From Leptasterias polaris (Eukaryota; Echinodermata; Asteroidea; Forcipulatida; Asteriidae), in contig JAZGTN010000006.1 of assembly GCA_037783415.1 (NCBI GenBank), forward strand, positions 5,394,001 through 5,458,000: DNA of 64,000 nt, given 5' to 3'. Shown here in pieces: positions 21,086 to 32,332 of the stretch (position 1 is its first letter; every line of letters begins with the position of its first letter). Under the pieces are notes generated by a model. The model made no database searches. It was not told the origin of the DNA and saw nothing but the letters and a program-made list of their open reading frames with translations. The position numbers and the translations under genes are program-made.

Positions 21086-21482
21086 AACAAAAACAAAAAT
21101 GCAAAATGAGGTGTAAAAAATATTGTGTTTTTAATAACTTGTGTGCTTGGTTTTTTGGTGTTTTAAAAAAAAAAAATTTAAATGAGAGATCGCCTGTCAT
21201 CACAAGGCCACGTGTGGCCACTTCAAGGTGAGCGCTACACTTAACTGAATTGGGCTATTGAGTATTAACCCAAATCAACTGTCACCAGGGGCACTTTGCC
21301 ACTCCTGGGGCTGAAACAGGGTTACCCCCTTCACAGTCCGTAAGGACATAGGCATGATAACTATCTAAAGGCAACTTGAATTTTATCTTTTTTAGAGCGT
21401 TATCACCTCTAATCCCTTGCATTAACGCACGTACAAGAAAGCGGAGAAGAAAGTGGTGTTTTAACCACATTTAAAAATCAAA

Positions 21483-21660
21483 ATTCGAGTACATTTTCAG
21501 TATGAGTATCGAGTACATGACTTCGAGTACAGCAGCTGCTTATTTCAATTCAGTCGAGTATCGAGTGTGGACTTCAAGACCGTAGTATTTTGCTGGCCGA
21601 GTACGAGTTCAAGTACGAGTACCATCAAAACTATAATCGAGTAGCACTCGAGTACGAAAA
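21483..21660. repeat. second cluster of CGAGTAC motifs
   Basis: TTCGAGTACA, GAGTATCGAGTAC, CGAGTACGAG and GCACTCGAGTACG recur, matching the cluster at 20795-21085. The segment between them includes a short minus-strand open frame (21282-21470) that I do not recognise. Confidence 0.6.
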
Positions 21661-22552
21661 CTATACAACACCAATTCTTAGAAAACAAAACAGTTGAAAA
21701 GCAAGACCCGACAGACCGCAGCCAGAAGCTTGAGTGATTATTTACCAATATATTATTCGCAAACGAATTTGGGACCCGTTCTGTCTAATAATGTACATCG
21801 CTCTAACGAATGAAGTAAACAAAATCGTGCACCTCAATTGACCCTAAAATGCAGACATTATTCCTAGCACAACAGAAAGATTTTCAGGTTGTGTGTTCAT
21901 GTATTTGCTATTCATCTTGGTTGATTCGACGGCAAATGTAAAGCAAAAAAAAAAAAAAAAAAGGAAAATAAGTATAATATGATTGCTGCAGTTGAAAAAA
22001 CAGGATTTTTGATTTTTTTTTTACGAAGGTCATCTAATCAGATTTCCCATGACGATCAATCAATTTGGAGACTGTATCGCCAAGTATGATGTAGGTAAAC
22101 ACGGGCAAAGATAACACTCACCAGGTTGTTGACTGAAAAAAATACTGAACAACGTCAATCTCACAAAACGGTGTATCTCTTATTTTGAAGGGAAGTAATT
22201 TCAGGCCGTGCAGAACTGTCACGGGTCGTAGACGTGACATTGAAAATTCAAACTGACGGAACACGGCGTTTTGAGTCTCAAATTCAATAGGCTTAACCAT
22301 GTATCCAGCGTATTCGATTATCGGGCGATGGCAAGCTACGTTTTTCATTAACTTGAGTACAATGTCACGGCACTGTGGCGTCGTACTATCAATACTTAAA
22401 CGTTGTTCAACATAGCCTTCCAATTAAGTGCTTTATAGTTGTTGACTGCTGCTAAATAAATACAATGACAGAATACAAACTATGAAGTTTGACGGCCCCA
22501 CATGCATTGCTTTTGGATGTATGCAGTATGGTGTTCTAAAGACGACAGATAT

Positions 22553-22912
22553 GCGTCGCGTCGTGCCGTCGCGTCGCCTATTCCGTCGTCCGTCGCGTCG
22601 TCCGTCGCGTCGTGCCGTCGCCCGTCGCGTCGTGCGTCGCGTCGTGCCGTCGCCCGTCGCGTCGCCTGTTTTTCAATTGATTTGCATGGTGACTTGGACA
22701 TCCGTCGTCCGTCGCGTCGTGCCGTCGTCCGTCGCGTCGTGCCGTCGCGTCGTCCGTCGCGTCGCCCGTCGCGTCGTCCGTCGCGTCGCCCGTCGTCCGT
22801 CGCGTCGTGCCGTCGTCCGTCGCGTCGTGCCGTCGCGTCGCCCGTCGTCCGTCGCGTCGTGCCGTCGCGTCGCCCGTCGTCCGTCGCGTCGTGCCGTCGT
22901 CCGTCGCGTCGC
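22553..22912 (+). repeat. CpG-rich CGTCG minisatellite (left copy)
   Basis: The array is built from CCGTCGCGTCGT and CCGTCGCGTCGC units with GTG variants, interrupted at about 22666-22702 by a unique spacer (GCCTGTTTTTCAATTGATTT, then GCATGGTGAC). It ends in a second partial spacer at 22911. Open frames across it (Arg/Val/Ser/Pro repeats) are by-products of the repeat, not genes. It is homologous in opposite orientation to 30227-30565, including the adjacent flank TATGGTGTTCTAAAG. Confidence 0.92.
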
Positions 22913-23510
22913 CTGTTTTTAAATTGATTTGGACCTTATTTTCGCCAAAACGTTCTTCACTTTTCTGTCAATTGGTGGCGCTCTTTGATTATTTCCGTCG
23001 AAGTGAGTCTGATGAGGTCGTCGAGATTCTAGATGGCAGATGTGTATAGTTTGATCAATCCCTGCTTGCCGTGTCATCTCAACAATATCCTTTTAATTGT
23101 AAAAACATGTCAAGTATTAGTTTTTACTACCTCGGCCTCCCTACCATGCCTACTAGCCTGTAAAATAAAGCAATGTCAACAGCAGCATCGTAGGAAAAAT
23201 ACTACCTAAATTATTATTATTATTTTTTCTTTTTTTTTCTTTTGAGTGGAGCTCTTATAGACTCCGTTTATTCAACTCAAGTAATTACAAGTATATACAT
23301 CTCATATGGAACATTAAAGCAAGTACTGATAGATCAGTACACAAGTACATATAGGTTACTAGAAACTAAAGGACAATGAACAAAGTTGATATTACATATC
23401 AAAGAAAGGCAAGATCAAAACATGAAAAAGCAACCTAGTACAAGTAAAAAGATTAAAATTAAGGCCTACACAAAGGACAGTAACTGAGAGGTGACAAAAT
23501 TCGATTTTGA

Positions 23511-23873
23511 TCAGAACATAAACTTTGGACTCTCGTCTTCATTGAAAGTACACAGGAATTTGTACAATTTGTTAAAATTACTTGTTTGGAGCCTATTCCT
23601 CTCCCTTAGTAGAAATGATCTGAGAGTTTCTTTGTAGGTCTTGATAATGTTTGTGTTTGTGAAAACGTTGTCCTCATTGAAGACCAGATCACACCGGATT
23701 CTCCAAATAACATTGATCATCATGCCAACAATTATCATAGATACAAATGACAAATTCATACATACAATTCTTATACAATCACTGAGACAAAAGAAACGGC
23801 AGCCAGTTTGTTTCCTAATTAAAAATTCGACGTATAACCAGGGTTCAACCACCTCATTACAGTATAGAAACAA
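23511..23873 (-). pseudogene. C-terminal part of Tx1-like LINE ORF2
   Basis: About 120 residues, ending KFLCTFNEDESPKFMF, form the Cys-containing, hydrophobic C-terminal region typical of Tx1/L1 ORF2 (WRIRCDLVFNEDNVF). The segment continues the frame interrupted by the nested insertion. It is not functional on its own. Confidence 0.7.
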
Positions 23874-24268
23874 TCTATGATTTTCATGCGTTTAAGTTTA
23901 TCTCGGGTTGGCAGAATCCTGTGATAAAGTCTTAAAAGGTGTCCTTGTCTTTGGCGTCCATAATATATGTTCATGTTTAATTTGGTCCAAATATTGGCCC
24001 AGTCGAACTTATCAGTGAGGCCTAAAATCGAGGCCCACTTTTCCTGTGCTTTTGGAAAAACAAATTATTTGACCTTCAATGATTTGTACATTAATTTCGT
24101 GGTAATTTTAGAAAAAGGTACCAAACCCTGATCCCCATGGTCAATTTGGAACTGAGCCACCTGCTTGGATGGTTATTAGGCCCACAACGTTTTTCTTTGA
24201 AGAGGACAGGATTGATGTTTTGTTCGAAGACGTTTAGCTATGCGTCCAGCAGTGATACGATTAATTTT

Positions 24269-24274
24269 ACACTT
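24269..24274. repeat. 6-bp target-site duplication, left copy
   Basis: ACACTT here and at 27314-27319 bracket the CR1-like insertion. Removing the insert and one copy restores the reading frame of the interrupted Tx1-like ORF. Confidence 0.8.
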
Positions 24275-24876
24275 CAAGGTTCAAGGTTCAAGGTTCGTTT
24301 ATTTCCACAGTATCAAAAAAGCAAAAGGCAATAATAAATACATCAAAAGTAATCATTACATAATGCAAAGTAAATGTTTTACAGCATAGGTTTGAAGAAT
24401 ATTACATGTAAACAAAAAAAGCATTATGTGACACTGCAGAGGGATCCATTTAAAAAGCAAAGCTTGTAGGCAATGGTCCCTATAGTGACATGCATATGCA
24501 TTGAGATTAAAAAATAATGTTAAGTGAACCGTGGAGGTCCGTGGTCGAGTCGAGCCACCAATAAACAAATATAATAGCAGGTCTCAATGCACATGCATGT
24601 TACAAAGAAAAATCAGCAAACACTATAATACAATCAAATAACGAGCACAAACAATGGACTAGGACTAACACAACAATCAAACACAACAATCTTGCCGGTC
24701 AGCAATATATAGTATCGAACGAAATCATGAGTGATGCAAAAGCAGCGTATCCCTCGATGGATTTAACATAGTGTGGCTATGGATGATAGTATACACCATG
24801 GATCCCATGTAGGAGACCACCCGAGTCTGCACTGTGGTATGGTTCAAAATACAATGTACATCTGTAAAAACACTCA

Positions 24877-25398
24877 TCAACAATAAGATTTCAGTATATC
24901 AGCTTTAAAGACACGTTTAAAAGTAAACAAGCTTTTGGAGGCTTTAAGTTTTTCATTAAGCATGTTCCAAAGCATAGGTCCCTCATGTTTAATAGTTTTA
25001 AGAGCGAGGGAAGTATATACGAGTGTAAGAAATGTGATAATTAGAAGCTTGGCGGGTGAAATGGGAATGTACATCTGAGTTTAAAGAAAAAATTGATTGA
25101 ATAGCAGAAGGTAAATTTTTACAAGTGAGTTGATACATGAGGGACCCAAGCTGAAGACAATAAATATCATTCACTTTAAAATTGCATATTTATGGAAAAG
25201 GGGGTCTGTATGTGCGTTAAATTCAGCAAAATTAATGATACGAAGAGCTCGCTTCTGTAAGAGAAGAAGTCTATTAGGATTGGTAGCAGAACCTGATCCC
25301 CATGCAAGTATCCCGTAGTTAAGATAAGAACCGATCAATGTATTATAAAGAGATTGTAAAACCAGTTCAGGCATAAAATGCTTGATCCTATTGATCAT
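24877..25398 (-). pseudogene. CR1-like ORF2 C-terminal pieces
   Basis: Two frames (25171-25398 and 24877-25074) encode the post-RT region, including SLYNTLIGSYLNYGILAWGS and the terminal block ending FKADILKSYC. Both are hallmarks of the C-terminal end of CR1/Jockey ORF2. They are separated by a frameshift. Confidence 0.75.
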
Positions 25399-25487
25399 AC
25401 CAATATTTCTAGCAATAATTTTACACTGTAATCAACATGTCCATTGATAGTCTACGGTCAACAAAAAGTCCTAGAAACTTGCAACAA

Positions 25488-26226
25488 TCAGTTTCCAGTG
25501 ATTTCAATGACATTAATCTTTATAGGACTTGGAAGGTCTCTGACTGAATTACTGAACAACATGCAGTTAGTTTTAGTGATATTTAGGGATAGTTTATTGA
25601 CCGTAAACCAGGTGGCAACTAGTTTGAGCTCATTGTTAACAGTGTTTACAAGATAGTCAAGGTTACTATGGGAAAAGAATAAATTAGAGTCATCCGCAAA
25701 TAATATAAATGAAAGCACACTAGAAGAATTTGTGAAATCATTAATGTATGGTGAATAACAAAGGCCCGAGGATTGATCCTTGAGGTACTCCATACGTAAG
25801 GACATCAGACTCAGATTTAATGCCATTGACGGAAACATATTGTGGCCTGTCTGAAAGATAACTCTTAAACCATTCTAGGGGAATTCCACGGATACCATAG
25901 TTGGGAAGTTTATGCAATAGTATTTGATGGTCTATTGTATCAAAAGCCTTTGAAAGATCAAGGAACACCCCCAAAGTATGATTGGAGTCATCGATAGCAT
26001 TAGTAACTTTATCAATAAAATCAAGGAGTGCCTGAATGGTTGAATGTTTGCTACGGAAACCAAACTGTTGATTTGTTAAAATTTCAAACTTATTCAGAAA
26101 ATTAATGGTACGGGCATAGACACATTTTTCAAAGATCTTTGAAAAACATGAAAGAATAGAGATGGGCCTATAATTGGATATTATTGTTACGATCACCCTT
26201 TTTGAAAACTGGTGGGACTTTAGCAA
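25488..26226 (-). pseudogene. CR1-like reverse transcriptase, palm domain
   Basis: The frame at 25741-26226 carries RT motifs up to GVPQGSILGPLLF, including catalytic Asp in DLSKAFDTIDH. A shift then leads to 25488-25838, with the FADD catalytic motif in FILFADDSNLFF followed by INVIEITGN. The frameshift between motif B and motif C inactivates the enzyme. Confidence 0.85.
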
Positions 26227-26713
26227 TTTTTATTTCTGATGGAACAATGCCAGTCGTAAAAGAAGTATTGACAATATGAACAAGTGGTTTACTTATGGCA
26301 AAAATTGACTTCTTGATAATGGAAATATTGATCAGGTCATGACCAGAACTTTTTTTATTTTGTAAATTTTTTACAATGTCCAAAATTTCATGTTCAAATA
26401 CTGGAGTAAAAAAGAAGGAATTAAAATTAGGGTTGGGCATATAATCAGCAAAACTAAGGGGTGAATGAGTAGGTTGGATGTTTTTAGCAAGGTTGGGACC
26501 AATATTGATAAAGTATTGATTAAAATGATTGGCGATTTGATTTGGGTTGTCAATTAAATTCCCATTAACAATGATGCTGTTAATACCATGAGAATGGGTA
26601 TTTTTATTCAAAACAGAATTTATAACCTTCCAGGTATTACGGATGTTATTTCTTTCTTTTTCAAACTGAAGGGAATAGTACTTTTTTTTACAAAGACGTA
26701 GAAGGCTAGTCAA
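26168..26713 (-). pseudogene. CR1-like ORF2, region between endonuclease and RT
   Basis: About 180 residues including CKKKYYSLQFEKERNNIRNT and SSGHDLINISIIKKS (the common KSSGxDxI RT motif 1 leader), followed by VPPVFKKGDRNN. The frame is offset from the endonuclease part upstream and the palm domain downstream. Confidence 0.8.
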
Positions 26714-26720
26714 GGTGTTT

Positions 26721-27313
26721 TTATACTTGATAGTGCCTATACTTGCATTTATGTGAGGTTGTAGGGTTGGACAAGTACTGACGATACAATTTATTCTTTT
26801 TCTTAATAGATTTGAGGAGGGAATGTGTAATCCAAGGGGTAGTTGAAATATGATTAGATTTGGTATTGTTGTTTTGTCTAACTAAAGGTGTATTTTGATC
26901 GTACAGAAAAATAAAATTATCCAGAAAAGTATTATAAGCAGTATCAGGATTATTACAACTAAGGACATTGGTCCAGTCAAAAGAGTGTAAGTCGTCAATA
27001 AACTGTTCAAGGTTCACATTAGACACATTTCGAGAAAAGGGTAAATTGTGATTATGAGAAGAACTTGAGTTTGGAGACTGAACGAACATAAAAATTGGCA
27101 GATGATCTGAGATATCAGAGATTAAAATACCAGATTTTGAGGAAGGAAGAATATTTGATAAAAAATTATCGATAAGTGTAGCAGAAGTATCAGTAATACG
27201 TGTGGGCATATTATGGATTTGGGGGAGGAAAGAGTGAGATGTAAATAAGTCGATAAAGGACTGGGAGCTAGGATTGGTTGGAATTAATAAATTTATGTTG
27301 AAATCACCTGATC
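26721..27313 (-). pseudogene. CR1-like endonuclease, C-terminal part
   Basis: The open segment starts in the AP-endonuclease motif GDFN at the truncation point and includes TLIDNFLSN and ISDHLPIFMFV, the SDHxP motif of the APE fold. The N-terminal endonuclease half is absent. Confidence 0.8.
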
Positions 27314-27319
27314 ACACTT
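27314..27319. repeat. 6-bp target-site duplication, right copy
   Basis: ACACTT matches 24269-24274 and marks the upstream edge of the nested LINE. Confidence 0.8.
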
Positions 27320-28530
27320 GATCCTAGCCAATTCCTTAAAGGTAATTAGTCTGTTATTTTTAACAACATGTTGAAATTTGATGATGTTATTCTTTGTTAA
27401 AATAGGACTCGCTAAATCGTTGTCCTTATTAATCGCAACCACTGAATTATGCCAGAGAGGGATATTCATTACTTCCAAAACTGAGGTGAATTCTGGTCTG
27501 AAAACACCCCCTGATTTTTCGTAGGCTGCAAAAAGGTCCATATAAAAGGGAGTGGTCTGCAGTGACTTTTTCTTGGTTTTACCAAACACATACCAACCAA
27601 AGATTATGGCTTTCGCCGGGTTTCTCGATCCAATAGTTAAAGAAGGATTTCCATTTATCATTACTTTTGATATAATACTCAACCACATCAGTTTTAGACT
27701 GCGTAACCTGACCCTGACGTCCAAAAGACCTGTCCCTCCCATGTATCGAGGTCCGGTGATAGTGGCACGCTTGATTTTGTCCGGTTTACCTGACCAGTAA
27801 AAACTAAAAATAATGTTTTCTATTTTCTTTACACACTCTCTTTAGAAATAAAAACCGTGGCATCATCGGCATGCTGGATAATTTTAACACATTCAGTTCC
27901 ACCATGGTTCCACCTGGACACTGAATACCATGCAACCATTATTGATTCTAATTAGAGTTCCTAAACCTTCTGCACAGACTGCATATAACAATGGAGACAG
28001 GGGACACCCTTGTCTGATACCTCTACTTATTTGGAATAGTCTGCCAATGAAGATATTTACAATGACGCAACTCTCAAGATTACTATATAAAAGCTTGATC
28101 CATTGAATGAATTTGGGGGGAATCCCCATTTTCTCAAGCATGGTAAACATATAATTCCAATTAATTCTATCGAAAACCTTCTCCTGATCGATGCTTAAAA
28201 TAGCTGCTTCCTTATTGTTCCAATTATAATCTATGCTATCACGCAAAAGTGTGAGGTTGTCGTGATTTTTTCTCCCCGGTACACCACATGTCTGTTCGTC
28301 ACCTATTATGAAAGGCATGGCCCTTTTTAACCTATTTGTGAGAACTTTGGCCAACAGTTTGTAATCTACATTTAAAAGGCTAATCGGTCTCCAGTTCTTG
28401 AGATCAAATTTACCTAAATTATTATCCACATGGTTGGTGGGCTTGCACAAAATTACTTTATTGATTATAAAGCGATGAAAAATTACTTTATTGATTATGA
28501 AGCGATGACCAAAAGCAAAACCATAAAGCA

Positions 28531-30226
28531 ATAAATCAAGTGAATTCTAAACCAAGACCAACAGTAACACTACTGAACAAACAGGATTTATAAAAACCAC
28601 TAAAAACAACAAAACACATGTGCCAAGGAAGGTTACAAATTAAAATCAAAATGGCTCTAAAATCGTGTCCATAGCAGTAATGACTTGAAACAGGCAAAAC
28701 TTAAAAACGTACATAAAATCAAAGAAGTGATGGTGGGAGAACACACAGGCTGCTATCTGTAAACTATAATACATTTAATGGGTGACTTAATGACCACTAT
28801 CTGAGGATTAAGGATTAAACAAGAGGGTTGTTTATTACAGACGATTCCTTGAAATGAACTTGGGTGCTACAAGAGATTAAGTTGGAATAAACAGTGGAAG
28901 GGAACATACTTGTCTCTCCGTGGTCCTTTCTCTATGCTCCTACTGAACACGGTTTTTCTGGACCTGTTACATAATAAGCCATCAAAAGGGAGAAACTTCC
29001 TCTAGCAGTAAACACAAGAAGTAAAATTACATCAACAAACTCTCACACCAAATTTAAACCAAACAGATAATTATTGTTACATCCTTCCCTTTTTAAACTT
29101 TGAGTGGGAAGGGGTAAACTTCTCTAACAATGAGAAATGTTTCGGAAGAAAAAGGTGATAAAATTAACTAGTGTTCATTAATGAAGTAAATTTTCATGGC
29201 GAATATTCAAATAGAATTACTGGCTGGAAATAGTAAGTTTGTTACTTTCGGTCATTTCCCATTGTTTTGTTTTTTTGTTTTTTTAAACAGAAGTTATGTG
29301 TGCATGCCTTTTTCACAGTAAATAATAATATGCCATAATATGACAGAAGAGTTAATTTACCAGAGTACATGTAGTAGTGATTAAAGTGGTAATTGGCCCG
29401 TTTATCTTAAAATATGTAATATCAATAATATTTGTAATGACAACGGATTAATATATCGCCTTTCGCAAGCCTGAAAGTTCATAAGTAGCAACAATTATGC
29501 AAAAAGGAGGCAAAGACAAAAATTCTTTGTTTAACACCAAAAAACCATTAAAAAAAATACATGGTCATGAGTCCTTGGTGTTTCTATAAACATTAAAACA
29601 AAATACATGGTCATGAGTCCTTGGTGTTTCTAACTTGATGATAAATTTGTAAGCATTCACTTGTAATGTTCATTTCAATACTGATTGGGCAATAAATATT
29701 ACGGAGTGACACAATGGTCGAGTATGATTTATCTGTCACTAGTCATGTCAATATTTAGCAGGTTTATTAACTGATACCTTTCATTTGGCCTGAACGGCTT
29801 TTCCAAATTGACGGTTTCATTTTTGAATTGTTAACATGTGTGAGATTTCTAGAAGTGACAGAGTTATGGATCACACAATAGAGAGTAACGTTACACGAAG
29901 TGACACATTACAAGAAACAAATCACTTTGAGAAAACTTGAAAACGGTGTATAACATTAATAATGTGCCATACATTTCCATCGGTAACTTGCTCTGATAGC
30001 TCCCTCGGAAGCTCGGAACATGGGGGTTATTTTCGATTCATCAATGACACTTCAACCACACAACAACAACATCATACGTCTGTCATCATTTCACAAGTAC
30101 ATGGACAAGAGTGCCACTGAAAAAGTCATTAGTTTTTGAACTGTACCACATGATGCACAGTCTCTTGCAGCGCATGCACAGTCTCTTGCAGCGCCACCAG
30201 GAGGCACAATAATATAGGACGAGCTA
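28531..30226. other. intergenic sequence
   Basis: No gene is recognised. A 45-bp tandem duplication (ATACATGGTCATGAGTCCTT followed by GGTGTTTCTA) lies at about 29556-29635. A two-copy repeat, CAGTCTCTTGCAGCGC, lies at 30157-30193 beside the CpG-rich array. Confidence 0.5.
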
Positions 30227-30565
30227 CGCGACGGGCGACGCGACGGACGACGCGACGGGCGACGCGACGGCACGACGCGACGGACGACGGGCGACGCGAC
30301 GGCACGACGCGACGGACGACGCGACGGACGACGCGACGGGCGACGCGACGGGCGACGCGACGGGCGACGCGACGGACGACGCGACGGCACGACGCGACGG
30401 ACGACGGCACGACGCGACGGACGACGGATGTCCAAGTCACCATGCAAATCAATTGAAAAACAGGCGACGCGACGGGCGACGGCACGACGCGACGGGCGAC
30501 GGCACGACGCGACGGGCGACGCGACGGACGACGGAACAGGCGACGCGACGGCACGACGCGACGCA
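30227..30565 (-). repeat. CpG-rich CGTCG minisatellite (right, inverted copy)
   Basis: Read on the minus strand, the array has the same 12-bp units as 22553-22912. Its spacer (30428-30466) is almost identical to the left spacer, and it has the same outer flank (TATGGTGTTCTAAAG, then GCGACAGATGTGCG). Frames across it are repeat artefacts. Confidence 0.92.
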
Positions 30566-32108
30566 CATCTGTCGCCTTTAGAACACCATAATGCAGAACA
30601 ATTTAGAAATAAAAGACACAACAACTGAAAGGGTTTCCATTACACGGATGACATGAGACAGTGTCTGTTACCGAGAAAGAGATGTCTAAACACCTTCGGG
30701 AACGAAACATGACGCCAGTGAAGATCTTTCTAAGGAGAAAGGGGGGGGGACACCGCCAGACCGAAGAGAGGCCCATAACAAACAATGGACACTATACATC
30801 AGCAAAAAGACACCCATTTCATTCCGAGTATCAAATGATCATACAGTCTTCAGCTTGTTTATTTGTCATAAAACGTATTAGTTCCATATACAATTATAGG
30901 CATTTTGATATGAATTCAAACATTACTATTGATATAATTTTCTTTATTTTGTTAATACGTACATTAACAACTTGAATCCTCATAAAGCAGTACTCATAAA
31001 AATGAGCCAATTATTATTATTTATAATTACTATATTTTTATGATGACATTTTAAAGACACACTTTGTTATTTAGTATTAATAGATATAGTTATTGATAAT
31101 TATGTAGTCGGGTGCCCCGACGTTACATGCAGTCGGGTTATTTGTTTTTACTAAAAGCCCGTGCTCAAATTGAGTGTTTTTGGCTACGGCTGTGGATGAT
31201 AAGGAATGGCTATTGAAAATCAAAGCCGGAGACAACGCAAACAATCCGGACGTGATGGCTCAATTTCCTAAACCAGTGAAAGTCGGTACTTGTGATGTGG
31301 CATTTTGGCTGGCAACCTTATTCTGGTCAGCAAAAGTGTTTAGTGCTTAGCTTCCATTTGTGCTTAAGCAGTTCTCTGACATTTGACCCTGAATGAAATT
31401 GTCAAACAGAAGAAAAACTGCTAAGCACAGACAGCGATCACTTACCAGAAATCGGTTACCAGCCAAAATATATCATTTAATCCTTACTTCTCGCGACTGG
31501 TTTCTTGCTATAGTACTGCTTAGCGAATCAATATTATCTGCTTAGCAGCTTTGTGTTAGGCCTTCAGACTGTTTATCTCTGAATGAAATAACTTTATAAA
31601 TTTAATGCGCATGTAAAGATAGGTAAACGAATCCTAACAAAGTCATCGCACATAACACTGTATTTATGTATAGATTTGAAAAGAAAAAACAAAACCAAAT
31701 CAACACGGACAGCTTTTTCGAGTTTCGGATTGTTCTTACTTCTGGATATTTTTTTCAAATAAAGAATGTTTCAGCGTAAACAACTTGGCACTTAACACTG
31801 AAAAACAGTCCTCTATCAACCACAGAAGGGTGTGTCTTGAAATGTGTTTGTGCACGAGACGGAAAACATAATTATATAAAAACAAATAAATACATCCATA
31901 AAATGGCGGCCGCAACTAATGCATTTGTAAGATTGCATGCACACCATAGAAATATGAGGGAAAAATTTGAACAGGATAAAAAATAAAAATAAATTATTCA
32001 CATTGTGTGGATTAAAGTTGCACTCCATCAAAACAGATTCGTTGTTTGTAGAGTTTCGGTTCGTGCATTATGAGCATTTAAAATATATTAAATATGTACA
32101 TATTTCAC
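30566..32108. other. intergenic sequence with MITE relics
   Basis: No gene is recognised. About 31280-31580 contains degenerate inverted segments of the GGGCCCAATTTCA family (GGCTGGCAACCTTATTCTGG and CCAGAAATCGGTTACCAGCC). Confidence 0.5.
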
Positions 32109-32332
32109 TACACTGCAGAATCTGGGGTGTTAAAATTGACACATAAAAATTATAGATACCCCAAACAAAATAAAAAACAACACCATATTGTGTTAAAATA
32201 ACACCAATGTTGGCAGAATTTAGCTTTATTTTATCACCATATATGATGTAAATGTTGATTCTTTTTTGGGGGGTATCTATATCATGTGACAACAACCATG
32301 GTTCCAACTTTAACACCCCAGTTTTTAGTGTA
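32109..32332. mobile_element. TIR MITE (TACACTG...GGGGTGTTAAA)
   Basis: The left end TACACTGCAGAATCTGGGGT, then GTTAAA, is matched by TTTAACACCCCAGTTTTTAGTGTA at the right. Inner GATACCCC and GGGGTATC blocks extend the inverted repeat. It is 224 bp and non-coding. Confidence 0.75.

Larger units (their letters stand above)
24275..27313 (-). mobile_element. CR1/Jockey-like LINE, 5'-truncated, nested in the Tx1-like LINE
   Basis: On the minus strand it starts at the endonuclease motif GDFN (about 27310) and continues to SDHLPIF (27100s). The RT follows with NYRPISILS, DLSKAFDTIDH, GVPQGSILGPLLF and FADDSNLFF. The ORF2 end KTIKHEGPMLWNMLNEKLK falls at about 24940-25000, and a 0.6-kb 3' untranslated region follows. 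The 3' terminus is three tandem copies of the 7-mer AACCTTG (24275-24296), a CR1/L2-like ending. Several frameshifts break the ORF, so it is inactive. Length is about 3.0 kb against 4-5 kb for intact relatives. Confidence 0.88.
23213..28530 (-). mobile_element. Tx1/L1-like LINE, 5'-truncated and decayed, interrupted by another LINE
   Basis: On the minus strand the RT core begins near 28430 (NWRPISLLNVDYKLLAK) and includes the catalytic segment SIDQEKVFDRINW, the GIRQGCPLSPLL motif and HADDATVFI at about 27850. A deletion then joins this to the C-terminal region at about 27810 (KIKRATI, then the MGGTGLLDV block at 27742). The frame is interrupted at 27312 by a CR1-like insert and resumes at 24268. 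The last coding block is at 23511-23873, and the element ends in an A-rich TAA tail near 23213-23245. Two copies of a 30-bp segment at about 28450-28505 duplicate part of the 5' end. Stops and frameshifts show it is inactive. Confidence 0.85.

Noticed and set aside
22553..22912. CRISPR-like array of repeats and spacer
   Set aside because: The units are directly tandem with one spacer, the window is clearly animal DNA with introns, and no cas gene exists.
22482..23049. Long overlapping open frames encoding Arg/Val/Ser/Pro repeats
   Set aside because: They come from the CpG-rich tandem repeat, are open in several frames at once, and recur in the inverted copy at 30091-30624. No protein-like composition exists outside the repeat.
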